Below the pieces are notes generated by a model, which was not told the origin of the DNA, did no database searches, and saw only the letters and a list, made by a program, of their open reading frames with translations. Made by a program: the position numbers and the translations under genes. A DNA stretch of 64,000 nucleotides from Beverwykella pulmonaria. Lineage: Eukaryota > Ascomycota > Dothideomycetes > Pleosporales > Melanommataceae. The stretch is from NCBI GenBank assembly GCA_001599595.1, contig BCHH01000001.1:4965818-5029817 (forward strand). The letters run 5' to 3'. The stretch's first letter is position 1. Every line of letters starts with the position of its first letter. Of this stretch, positions 53,501 through 64,000 are shown in pieces.

Positions 53501-55816
53501 GGAGTGTTGGGATCTGCACCCTCCACTAGTAACATCTTTGCGATTTGGAAGTGTCCCTCCCCAGCAGCCGCGCAAAGTGCTGGCCCTAGCTTTTCCTTTT
53601 TTGCGTCAGGTTCAGCGTTTTCTTCTTCGCTCAGCCATTGCGCAATGTCCAAAAGGCCGTAATGAGACGCGTAGTAAAGGGGAGTCTCAAAGTCTTGTTT
53701 GCTACGCTTGATGTTGAAGCCATAAGCAAGCGTCTTTTCTTCGCCGTGAGGCCGCCACAAAGCGGAAGCTGGGTCATAGATGTTTAGAAAATTCATGAGG
53801 CTGGCGGTTTCATCTGGATCGAAAAGGCGGATAAGAAGCTCTTGGATTGTAGCCGCATTTTCTGTGGCTACTGCAGCCATGTGGGTTGTCCAGTGCAGCG
53901 CAGAGTACCCGAGCATAGGAAACGCATCATGATCAATACTACTGGCTCTTTTCCCACCATTGAAGTCCAGAAGATATATCAAGCACAACTCGGTGATCTG
54001 TCTTTGAGCGATTGACTGGTCGAATTGAAGGCTCGACGCCATCGCTCTTTGACCTCGGTCAGATAGGATAAACTCCTTTACCGAAAAATGAGCGAACTGG
54101 AGAATCTTAACTTCGGGCCGCGAGCTTGAGAACGAGTGTCCTCTTTCCTTTCGCAAAGCAAAGCCAGAATCTGAACCCAAATCCACTAGTGATACGAGAC
54201 TAGAACAAAGATCGAGGATATCGTAACAATCGGGAAAACGATCTTCTGTGTCAAATTCTAGGTTTTTGATATTGACTGCGGTGGCTTCTGCGACCTCTTG
54301 GATAGTCATCGGTCTAAGTGAGAATGCTAGCAGCATCAAAATGGTGCGCAACTCTCGTTCGTATTCGGGGTTCAATCTTTGGAATATTCTTTCGTAGGTG
54401 CTATCCAGAGTTCTTGGTAAATCTGAGAGTTTCTGCTTTATCGTTGCGAGCTTAGGTTTCAGACAAGTTCGCAAAGACTCCAGCTGGCAAAAAGCCCATT
54501 GGAACCTGCATAAATCAGTATTCTTCGTCACAGGGGCGACAACAAACATACATTCCGTCGGCCTTTCCTGTAAGGTCTTCCACAACTGCAGTTTGCACGT
54601 TTTCTGGCCATTTTTTCATCCGCAAGTCGTTGCTCATATACCCTAAGACGTATGAACGGATGTCATCCTGAACTCCAGGTCCTGCTACCTCCAACGCGGA
54701 GTCCGCAAGTGACTCCATTGCGCTACGAATGTCTGTCTCTGGGCGACTGGTGATGAAAATACTGGGACGCTTGGTTGCGGAGTCTTTCAAGTCCATAAAA
54801 ATGTCGAAGAACGCCGCGCGTTCCCGGTCTCCCTCCTCTTCTCTGCATTCATCTAGTGCATCGATGATGATATATGTCTTCGACACTATGTTAATCAATC
54901 CTTTCAGCGCCCCTAAAAGCTCGGCTGTGCTCAGACTCCTCCCCTTGCATGCGTCATACAACGATGTGATCAACTCAGGCATGTCATTGATTTGGACGCA
55001 CAGCTGCTGTAAGAGAGACTTTAGACAGCTTGCTAAGGTTTGCTTGCCGAGGTCGTTGAAGTCGAAGTAGAAATAGGCGACGTGGAAGCCAGGTTGTGGC
55101 CCATACTCGGACGAAAGGTCATCCACAACCGTGGAACTCAAAATCGTCTTTCCTGCGCCAGGAATACCCCAGAGCCACATTACGTTGCCATCTGACTCTT
55201 TCCACGACCGGAATTTTTGTGACTGAAGTAGCCAATTGCCAGTGTCTTTCTCATGCTTCCTGCGAGCAGTGTTGTAGTTCGTCGAAGGATCAGCTCCGCT
55301 TAACCAGTTCAAAATGCGAGTGCGTTTTTCCTGGGCCTTTATTTCTTCCATTCTATCAATAGACTCTTTTGCTGATTGAGCATTCAGTTCATCGGAAACG
55401 GTATGGCCTACCGCCAAAGCAAGGAGGATTGTTCCTTTTTGGTCGCTCAGCCGCTGCAGGATCTCTTGAATCTTTGCCTGTTCGAGGGGCCATAGAAGTT
55501 TTCTTCGAGCGCTAGACGCCTGCGTAAGGGCTCTTAGCCTTTTCTGCAAATCTTCTAGGACCCGTGAACAGCTTTTCAGTGGCCCGTTTGGACTCGCAAG
55601 CGATATCAATAATGCACGGCGTTCGCTATTTTCCTCTGTCGCCAGTAGACTGAGATGCTTCAGGATACCTTCGAGTCCGCTGACATCATTGATGACTTTC
55701 TGGAGTTCGCTCGCTGCACTCTGTGCTTTGCTGATGTATTCGTAGCACCCCGTAAGTACAACTCCGCTGAACTGGATGAGTTGTAGGACCGTCGCTGCCG
55801 CCGCAAGCTCGGCCAT
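50542..55816 (-). CDS. NACHT-ankyrin receptor (fungal NLR)
   Basis: Predicted 1742 residues from exons 55816-54552 and 54505-50542 with a 46-bp intron. Residues 1-160 are a helical N-terminal domain starting MAELAAAATVLQLIQFSG, of the kind fungal NLRs carry as signalling part. NACHT follows: P-loop GIPGAGKT at 217-224, Walker B IIIDALDEC at 316-324, FITSRPETD at 355-363. Helical/winged-helix sequence leads to an array of roughly thirty ankyrin repeats from about residue 695 to the end, many with the form GGxYGTALQAAA..G...I..LLLxxGADVN. Fungal NLRs detect non-self ligands through the repeats and trigger cell death or defence. The alternative upstream ATG (55843) adds nine residues. Frame intact over 5.2 kb. 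Confidence 0.92.
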
Positions 55817-57372
55817 GGTGATGTAGCGACAGGCTAAAGTCAATCGTATGGCAAGCCGTCTTCTATCCTACCATTCCGCGATTGGGGGCACAGAACCATT
55901 GAAATAAGCACTGCGAGGCGCCTTGTTCAGCTTTAATTTCAACTAAGTCCAAATACGAGATGGAAGCTTGCATGGACAGCGAATACGAGGCCGTTGCCTC
56001 ACCGAACCAGTAAGATAGCATTCAGCCTTTACGGTCATTGGGTAGCCACACGGAAGCGGGAGAGGAATCAACCCGCGTTCAGGCATTTCTGACCAAAGTT
56101 TCACGTGTGCCCTAGCCTCCCAGGTTTTAATGTTATGGATGTAGTATACCGCGCCCAACTCCTCCTCACCCCGACGAACGAAGTAACCTCTCTCCCTCCG
56201 TTTTGGCTATGCAACCATTAATGCTGTAGAGATAGGACGTAAGCACAGCAGACCATATCTGCTTTCTCAAGGCGAACGACTTAGGGACGTTGCAGGCCGC
56301 CCCTAATCAATGTCGTTCTCTAATGTGGTAACCTGCCATCTTCATTGTTCTGTGGCTTCTACTCGTTAATGAGAACATATTCCAAGGGTGCACCCCGCAC
56401 TTGTACAGATATCAATGGCAGGCGGCATATGGCCCAACATTACATCCGTCACAAACACGGACTTTGCTTTACATAACAACGCCCGCAGCCGTGTATAAAG
56501 TGTTATCGGAACTGTATTCAACATCCCTATCAATTTCTCTAAGCTTTGGTTCTTACAACCCCATACAATTCCGGGATAATCGGATTGAACTGTACTTATC
56601 GACAGAAAAAAAGGCATTGGAGAGAGTGATCACTATTTCTAATTCACTTAGATACCACGGAACCCATTCCTGTTTATATAGTGTGAGCCTTGGAACACGC
56701 CTTTGCCCGTTGAACAGCCTCTACATTGCATAGTTCACTGGGAAACGTCCATCATGTTCGTGATGTATTTTGCGGTCGTACTTTTGGTGTCTCTTGTCAG
56801 AGCAGCGTCCGCTTCACCGGGCTCGTTGACCCATACGGAAATCGCACAGCTATTTGGTCTTCATGAAACGCTAGTTGACATCCCTTCCCTCTCCTGGAGC
56901 AAAATTGAATGCATAGAGTTGTCCATGCGCATCTCACTGGTCTTTGGTTACAATGTCTAGAAGGTCGGATCGGGCCGTTTCAACGTCATTGCATATTTCG
57001 AACAAGGCTGAAGAGCCGGGACGGCGCACTTGGCCCGGGCCGCCGTGCGCACGCCCAGAAGGCCGGAAAAGCTTCGCTCTTAAATTAGTGTTAATTAGCA
57101 ACGTCGCAAATTAAAAAAACTCGACGCGTTACTCATCGCATCTGCGCATCTGCGCCTTGCGAACCCTACATGTGCTACTCTATGGCCAATTGAACTCGGC
57201 GGACTGTAGTTCAGATGCGCCTGCTGCAGCTCGCTCCACCTAGCGCCGACGTCATGCTTCCGCCGGACGCGATGTGCTCCCCGCAGCTTCTCGAAGCCGG
57301 GAAACAGGGCGCTCAGCATCAAGAACCAGCGCAGTCGTCCTATTCAGCAGTCATCATTAGGCATCGAAGCGC
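55817..57372. other. Intergenic between divergent genes
   Basis: About 1.55 kb. It includes the NLR promoter, a possible short secreted ORF at 56754 and the 5' side of the malic enzyme gene. No further gene recognised. Confidence 0.45.
56754..56960 (+). CDS. Possible small secreted peptide
   Basis: 68 codons. The first 22 look like a signal peptide (FVMYFAVVLLVSLVRAASA) with a likely cut after ASA. The remainder is a neutral, mildly hydrophobic 46-residue peptide with one Cys (LTHTEIAQLFGLHETLV). No family recognised; it could be chance or the first exon of a longer gene. Confidence 0.3.
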   Translation: MFVMYFAVVLLVSLVRAASASPGSLTHTEIAQLFGLHETLVDIPSLSWSKIECIELSMRISLVFGYNV

Positions 57373-59627
57373 ATGCCTTTGCAACTTAGACCCTCTATAA
57401 CACAGCGAAAGCCCCCAGCGCTCGTGCCTCGGAGTTTCCTCGCGTCGCACTCCGCTCACATCCACCAACCTCGCGTCGTCAATATGTCCTCCTCCAGCTC
57501 CAAGGAACACAAAAACCCCAGGTTCGGGCATCTGCCCTTGTCTACCTCTGGGCCGCTCGAAACAAGCCTGACAGTACGACACTCTCCCCGCTGCCTCTCC
57601 AAACTCGCGCCCATCACTGATCATCGCGATCCAGGGCAATGCACTCCTCCGAAGTCCATACTTCAACAAGGGCTCAGCCTTCACCAAAGAAGAGCGCGAG
57701 ACCTTCAAACTACATGGCCTCGTGCCCCAAAACGTCCAGACGCTCGATGAGCAGGTCAAGCGCGCCTATGCTCAGTACAGCTCCCGCCCGAATGATCTGG
57801 CCAAGAACACTTTCATGACGAGCATGAAGGAGCAGAATGAGGTCTTATACTACAGAGTATGAAATCCGAAGTCCAACCTCTCCATGAGCATGGGCGTGGC
57901 TGACAGCATTGCGCGCCTGCAGCTCATCTTCGACCATCTGAAAGAGATGTTCTCCGTCATATACACCCCAACTGAAGGCGATGCCATCCAGAACTATTCA
58001 AGTCTCTTCAGGAGACCTGAGGGCTGCTTCTTAAACATCGAGGATATAGATCGCGTAGAAGACAACATTGACCAGTGGGGAAACCCCGAAGACATCGACC
58101 TTATTGTGGTTAGCGACGGAGAGCAGATCCTGGGCATTGGAGACCAGGGGGTCGGAGCTATTCTCATCAGCATTGCCAAGCTTGTCATCTATACCTTGTG
58201 TGCCGGCATTCACCCTTCGCGAACATTACCTGTGGTACTTGACTGCGGCACTAACGTGAGCAATCCAATGTTTTCGCCACCTATCAGCATTCCAAGCTGA
58301 CATATCTTAGAACAAGGATCACCTCAATGACGAGCTGTATCTCGGGTTGAGGCAACCCCGTGCCCGCGGCGAAAAGTACGACAAGTTTGTCTCGACATTT
58401 GTGGATGCATGCAGGAAACGATACCCCAAGGCTTACCTGCATTTCGAGGACTTTGGTATTAGCAATGCAAGGCGAATCCTCGACAAGTACCAGCCAGAGA
58501 TTGCTTGCTTTAACGATGACGTCCAGGGGACTGGGTGTGTTACCCTAGCAGCTGTAATGGCTGCATTCAAGGTCAATGGCGTGAAATGGGATGAGGCAAG
58601 GTTTGTAATGTTTGGTGCCGGAACTGCTGGTACGGGCATTGCAGACCAGGTCAAGGACGCCATCGCAACCGAAACCGGGAAGTCCAAAGAAGAGGCTGGT
58701 CGGCAGATTTGGTAGGGTTCTCGATCACGTAACTTTCCTCCTGCTAACGCCACACAGGTGTGTTGATAAGCCTGGCCTCTTGTTGAAGACGAAAGAAAAG
58801 GAACTGACCCCAGCGCAAGTTGAGTATGCTCGTGAAGGTACCGAATGGGAAGGCAAAAACCATAAAGACTTGCTCTCCGTAGTCAAGGAAGTCAAGCCAC
58901 ATGTCCTCATCGGAACCTCAACTGTACCTGGTGCATTCACGCAGGAAGTTGTGCAAGAAATGGCGAAGCATGTGGAACGTCCGGTCATCTTTCCGCTATC
59001 AAATCCGACTCGTCTACACGAAGCGAAACCACAAGATCTTTTCGACTGGACTAAGGGTAAATGTCTGGTAGCGACCGGCTCACCCTTCCCGCCTGTCAGA
59101 TATGAGGGAGAAGAACACGAAATTTGTAAGTCAAATTTTTATAGACCGCGGCTATGTGATCCTGCAACTTTCTCTTGTACCATCTGGTGTGCTAATGCCA
59201 AGGATGATTAGCTGAATGCAACAATTCCGTCACATTCCCTGGCATTGGCCTTGGTGCTGTCCTCAGTCGCACCCGACTTCTGCCTCCATCTCTGATTGTC
59301 GCTGCGGTCAAGGCCCTCGCTTCGACTGCACCTGTCGTCAAAGGTACAGGAGCTGGTCTGTTGCCCGATGTCACCGACGTCCGGGAAATCAGCGTCCAGA
59401 TTGCGAAGAATGTCATCCGGCAAGCCAAGGAGGAAGGCCTCGCTCAGGAAAAGAACATTCCAACAAATGATGCCGACTTGGAAGAGTGGATCCGCGAGCA
59501 GATGTGGGATGCGCGATACAGACCACTAAAGCTCGTGAATGAAGAGGGCGCGACAGCGCATGCAAGAGGAGAAGCTGGAATTGCGTCCCACAGAAGGGTA
59601 GGAAGTTTTAGCAAAGTCTTCAAGTGA
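57373..59627 (+). CDS. MAE1: NAD(P)-dependent malic enzyme, mitochondrial type
   Basis: Predicted 646 residues from six exons: 57373-57573, 57635-57856, 57923-58255, 58311-58711, 58758-59125 and 59212-59627. The first 37 residues ([20 protein letters not shown] onwards) are basic and lack acidic residues, a mitochondrial presequence; the enzyme body starts near [15 protein letters not shown]. Landmarks: [89 protein letters not shown] (metal and nucleotide region), [23 protein letters not shown] and FPLSNPT. The enzyme oxidatively decarboxylates malate to pyruvate and CO2 in the mitochondrial matrix, linking the TCA cycle with pyruvate metabolism. The second intron removes an in-frame TGA. An ATG at 57484 would give a cytosolic form of 609 residues. 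Confidence 0.9.
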
Positions 59628-60344
59628 TGAAGTCCAGTGCCATGATTCGGGGTTGACACGTTCACAATAGATTTTCTTTGTTATCGAAGAAATAACCATT
59701 TCCCAATTCAGCTCCTTTGTCCGATCTTGTCTCATACTCTTTGATGATGCTAAAACTGGTACTCTCTACTTGCTATCAGAAATTCTTGTCGATATAGTTT
59801 CTCACCAAGTCGCATCTGTTGAAAGAATCCAAACCTCACCATTCCAGGGCAGACGTAGGTTCAATATGACAATTCTTAGACATGTATGGGATCCTAGTTG
59901 GGAAACGATGTGCGAAGGTAGAGCAACTATCTGTGTGAATGTCATTCTGGAAACCCTGAAAAGACACTACTGGCAGTTTAAGCCTCGAGAACTAAAGAGA
60001 AATGCGGCTACTCCCACCATGATAATGATTTTGAGTTAGTCAGTTAATGCGACCACGATACAACTTGAAGCCTGCAGAGGCAGACCTTAATTTACGTTAT
60101 TAGTTTGGAACAAATGATTATATTATAGCCAAAATTTAACGTGATACAAGACCCGATCTGTCATCTGACCCGGTTTCAGCGAAAAGGAACCCGTGCAGGT
60201 TTATCCATTCCCAATTTTCCATACTATAGGCTCACGTAGTGCACTCCCTGCTATTGAAGGGTGGAGCACAAGCATTCATGCAATTTTAATAGCCGAGAGA
60301 ACTTTTTCCGTTGGATGAAGGGCTTCAGATATTTTGTGTCCGTA
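59628..60344. other. Intergenic
   Basis: About 720 bp, convergent with the cysteine-rich peptide gene. A 89-codon frame (59770-60039) has no domain. Nothing else seen. Confidence 0.45.
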
Positions 60345-60665
60345 TTAACAAGTGTAAGGAATGCCACAAGCTCTCTAATTAATGAATGGCGTTAGCTTTG
60401 TCTTTAGGGGAGTGAGAATATTATTTTTCTGACAGACATTACTTACACACCAGTAACCACAATTACCAGAACAACACTGTTTGTCCAATAACCAAATCAG
60501 CTTTGTTGCTAGAGTAGCAAAGCCATTACTTACACCAAAAGATGCACAAGAGGGAGGAAGACAATCCGCAGACTCTGGTGAAGAGACACTCATCTCTTCG
60601 TTTGCAGCTGGCATTGCCAGTACGAATCCGGCGGTTAGGGCAAATAGGAGGTAGGAGAAATGCAT
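60345..60665 (-). CDS. Small secreted eight-cysteine peptide (knottin-like)
   Basis: Three exons (60665-60534, 60476-60447, 60374-60345) give a 63-residue precursor. Residues 1-20 are a signal peptide (YLLFALTAGFVLAMPA) followed by a short acidic spacer. The mature end has CLPPSC, then CC directly formed at the first exon join, GNC, YWC, AC and a terminal YTC: eight cysteines in the C-x4-C-x4-CC-x3-C-x3-C spacing of cystine-knot or small antimicrobial peptides. Both introns (57 and 72 bp) start GTAAGT; the second has GCTAAC and ends TTAATTAG. Unspliced reading gives 96 residues with seven cysteines. Role (effector, antimicrobial) is inference. Confidence 0.65.
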
Positions 60666-61349
60666 GTTGATAGATGAGGCTAGTCTCTAGTTGATCAAGT
60701 TCGTCGAATGAGGATACTGATTTGTACTTGAAGGCAAGGATCTTGTGATGGGGAACTTCGACAGATAGGTATTTGGACCTTCCATCCACCCTTCTTATAT
60801 AGATTGACAGCCAGCGGGCTGACTCGCGATGGGGGCAAGGGGGGTGGTGTGGATATCCGGTGACGCTCCCATGGCTGCTGCTCGCCCAATCGGACTCCAA
60901 GGATAGTTATGATTAGCTGCAACTGTCGATCCTATTAACTTTCTTTCAATCTGCATCAGTCAATGTTATTGAGTATAAGGTAATGCAAGCTGTGGAACGC
61001 AAACCTTGGGCCGCCAGTGTAAATGTCTGCAAGGATTGCCAAATACCAAGATATAAGGCCCTTTTTCGACTGCGTCACTTAGGTAATTCACCGGTCAGCG
61101 AAAGAGGTTAGATTCTAAGTCGATGGCGACCAGCCAACCGTCGTAGCATAGTCCCACTATGTGGGACAATTGAATGGCCTAATAGAGATGTGAGTGACGA
61201 GTCACTCAATCAACGGCTTCAGAAGTCAGCTGCATTCAATAGTCAGCGTAACGTTTCCGTCTTCAGCCGAGATGTTAGACCTGTTTACCTTTAAGTTTAA
61301 GGATAAACGATCTACACGCTGCATAGCCTTGATATTTACCACCTGCGCT
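60666..61349. other. Intergenic
   Basis: About 680 bp, the promoter of the peptide gene and left flank of the Crypton-like relic. Contains a TCACTC-rich stretch near 61186-61210. No gene. Confidence 0.45.
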
Positions 61350-62720
61350 GTCAAGCAGAATTAACATAGCTAGCTGGAGACAATAAGGACTCTGCAATAC
61401 AGGAAGCTCTTATCTAAATGCTTAGTGGCCTAGCTTTCTACCTACTCTACTGCTGGGACCTAGGAGAGGAGCCTTCCCTGACTTTAGCTGGCGCTTAGCC
61501 TGGTACGGCACGTGGCTTATTAAGGCAAGAACTACTAGCAGCAGTATAGCACCGCTCTACTACAATTCATAGCGTGACTAAGTTCTAATGACCTTCTAAT
61601 ATGCAGGTATTTTCTAAGCTAAAAAGCCCCACCTACCTTGTAGCACAGGCGCAAAGCTGGTAGAGCTGAAGGGGGTGAGTGAGGACTAGATCTGTCGCGC
61701 AGGGAGGTGGAACTAGGAGCAGATAGTTGGTTGCTACCTAAACTCACTACTATGCATATTTATGAAGACTATAGCCAGCCACCTCCTCAGATGGACTGCT
61801 TTGAGATCGTACGCGTAGCTGTATTACCGCTAGATGCGCTCCTCTCCCTTATCTAGCTTAAGCTAGGTGCATGGAAGGACCACTTTAACCTGCAGGCTAG
61901 CTAGGTTAACAATCTTGCCACAGTAGGCCTAACAAACCTACTATTCTACCTTAGAGAGGTTGTGCTCTAGGACTTAGTAATTCTGTAACGGGGATTCCCT
62001 GGCCACCCTGTGTGGAATCACCCTGTGTTCTAGCATAAGGACTATGCAACATTTACACAGAAGGTTAAGGCATTACTATATGCAGAGGCAGCACTAAGCG
62101 GGCTGTTAGCCCTATACTAGGCAATCCTCTTGCTAGCAGATTACCCACAGGTTCTAGATACGCGGAATGATTAAAGGGCCAAGGAGCTCAATGGCTCTAT
62201 CAAGAACCTGCTTGAGCTTCAACTGCTCACCTCTGGCAGCCTGGTATTTAGGCTAGAGGTACCTTAGATAGCTGGTCACCCACCGTCGCGATTGCTATCA
62301 AATATCGCCTATAGCAGCTACGCCTTTGCTCAGGCCATACCACTCGCATGCACGCTTACCCCTCTGCCAGCAGCACTTTAGTGCGATTAGCAGCATCTGC
62401 TGCTAGAGCCACCACCAAAGTATTGCATGTGCTGTGGTGCGAGGACAGTAGAGGATCTCTAGCGCGAATCGACAGTAGGCCTGTAAGGCTGGCCTTCTAT
62501 TAGTGAGCTAGATAGACGATGGGGTAGCAGGTGGAGGACAGGCCGCCAGAGTAAGTTGCAATGGTACTATCCACGCCTTAAAACTATCGAAGAGATCAGG
62601 CGTATAGCCCTGGCGCAGAGAAGAAGTGAGGGGGAAGCCATGGGGCAGGTGAGCCACCGCAGCAGTAGTAGAGGTGCTCACTAGACTAACTTCGCAAGCA
62701 CCTTAGGTCTGCTCAGAAGA
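61350..62720 (+). pseudogene. RIP-destroyed Crypton-like element with GCR1_C DNA-binding domain
   Basis: The plus strand reads as a long protein interrupted by more than twenty stops, mostly TAG where CAG is expected. Recognisable segments: LPLDALLSLI-stop-LKLGAWKDHF (about 61830-61890), LLFYLREVVL-stop-D, RGFPGHPVWNHPVF-stop-HKDYATF (61990-62060), LLADYPQVLDTRND, IKNLLELQLLTSGSLVFRLE (about 62190-62260), and WGSRWRTGRQSKLQWYYPRLKTIEEIRRIALAQRRSE (62520-62640), the GCR1_C DNA-binding end found in fungal Crypton-type tyrosine-recombinase elements. The recombinase part is not readable. Ends and target repeats could not be fixed, so boundaries are approximate. Confidence 0.62.
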
Positions 62721-64000
62721 AGGGTAGTAGAAATTAGGGCAGAACCTCCTACATAGTCTTTGTATTAAATGTATACTTTCTAGATGGTGATTACGTACCT
62801 AGTAGCTCTAATTTTACACAGCACCTTAGCAGCGCCTTAGTAGCCTAGTAGCTCCTAGAGTTTAAAAAACCAAGTTATTTCTGCTTGTGGCGGCGTTGAT
62901 ATACCTTATGGGGGGTTGGACAATGAATAGTTGACAAGGGGCTTTTTTTTGAAGTAAACGGTTACCGGTAGCTTGTCTGGGTGGTTCGCTTATCAAATAC
63001 GTTATATGCGATTTTATTATTCGCGAAACCAAGGAGGTTAATTTAATGCATCTAGAAAAGCGTTTAGCAATTTATGATCAGACGATCGCGTGAAAATAGT
63101 CATATTATGGTGGCATGTCGTGTTAGGTGGCTCTGGAAGACAATTTATCATCACCTTTTGATGGCCCGATCATTGCCCGTAGCAGATTTAATTTTACACA
63201 TCTGAGATTCGTATCTCGACCAAAGTAGTATCTTCGATTAATTCGCTAGATACTGTGCTCAAAATTCAGATGAGGGACAGGTTCGTGTTAACAAATTAAG
63301 GCCTTATAAGGGACAATCTTTTGCGCATAGCAACTAACACATGTCTCCCTAAGCGGTACTTAAACCTTACTCCAAATAAATGCAATTCTTATCACCATAC
63401 TTGAAGTAAACAGATAGTTCTCGCATTATGCATCTCGTGTAATTGGCATGTTTAGCCTTCACTTCTAGGAAGGACAGGAATTGCCACAAGAACAATGCCT
63501 GGTGATCGCCGATTTGATTCGGATGAGCTGGAGCACGTGACCGAGGAAATCGTTGTGAAACAAAGTTTACGACAGTAACTCTATGTCCGTAGACTTTTGA
63601 CTCCGTTTTTGGAGGGTTTTTTTCGCCGCATTTGGAGTCACTTGCCAAGTTCACCCCCTGCAACTCCGTCAGCTTTTCCTCAGCTTTTCTTGCCTAGTTC
63701 TTTTCATGCCTCCTAAAATTCATAGCAACTGAACGAGCCCAAAAAATGGACCCACATCCATCCCTGTCGGTATATTATCAATGCTTCCTAAAAAGTGTCG
63801 CGCTCAAGGAGGCGCTAGACCGCATGGAAGCTCACCACCAAGCCGATATGGAGGCTTTGCGCTAATAATCCAGTGGTGATAGTGATCGCTTGCGCACCCG
63901 AGTATAGGTACCTTCGAGATACCCACTAAAATATCAAAGTTGATTAGCTAATAATTATAGTATGGTAGCATGACGAAGGTTCATGAGCGAAAGTGAGAGG
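62721..64000. other. Right end, gene-poor
   Basis: About 1.3 kb, AT-rich between 62940 and 63400. A 98-codon minus frame (63367-63663) and a 38-codon plus frame (63746-63862, with KEALDRMEAHHQADMEAL) are open but unsupported. May be further repeat debris. Confidence 0.4.

Noticed and set aside
59770..60039. 89-codon frame downstream of malic enzyme
   Set aside because: No recognisable domain and located in the convergent 3' region.
63746..63862. 38-codon ORF with a helical EALDRMEAHHQADMEAL stretch
   Set aside because: Too short and isolated; may be transposon debris but I could not match it.

Overview
The window looks like chromosomal DNA of a filamentous ascomycete (Pezizomycotina). Genes are separated by 0.3-2 kb and interrupted by many short introns (about 42-90 bp) with GT..AG ends and CTAAC-like branch sites. 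The protein families are typical of moulds: a SAT4-type membrane protein, a fungal bestrophin, a HET-domain protein, a NACHT-ankyrin receptor, an M35 deuterolysin and GMC oxidoreductase. The repeats carry many TAG/TAA stops where CAG, CAA or TGG is expected, the pattern left by repeat-induced point mutation (RIP). All exon joins were worked out by eye from splice signals and reading frame, without transcript evidence. No rRNA, tRNA or CRISPR array was found.

Layout. 0-6 kb: tail of a GMC oxidoreductase, a six-exon SAT4-family membrane protein, an unresolved disordered region, and an NMN-adenylyltransferase-like protein. 6-20 kb is a housekeeping block: bestrophin channel, SET-domain protein, RidA family protein with a possible mitochondrial presequence, adenine phosphoribosyltransferase, a fused homoserine kinase/AIR synthase, and an AAA ATPase. 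20-29 kb: a glycosidase-like membrane-anchored protein, a solitary ABC nucleotide-binding-domain relic, a HET-domain gene, a broken ORF next to a 1.4-kb RIP-damaged pogo/Fot1-type element, and a cysteine-rich putative zinc protein. 29-38 kb is gene-poor and holds a small secreted crystallin-like protein, an intronless bacterial-looking phosphohexomutase and a GNAT acetyltransferase broken by one stop. 38-50 kb is a decaying accessory region: permease tail, secreted protein, M35 pseudogene, a gene with one internal stop, a 2.1-kb pogo/Fot1 element, a coiled-coil protein and a retroelement relic. 50-60 kb: a 1742-residue NACHT-ankyrin receptor and mitochondrial-type malic enzyme. 60-64 kb: an eight-cysteine secreted peptide and a RIP-destroyed Crypton-like relic.

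How genes relate. The central block combines purine metabolism (adenine salvage by APRT, de novo AIR synthesis) with threonine biosynthesis. The clearest novelty is that homoserine kinase and AIR synthase are one uninterrupted 713-codon reading frame (14362-16503, minus strand). The accessory part combines self/non-self recognition genes (HET, NACHT-ANK), small secreted proteins and transposon debris. Several host genes there carry nonsense codons that all fit CpA-to-TpA change.
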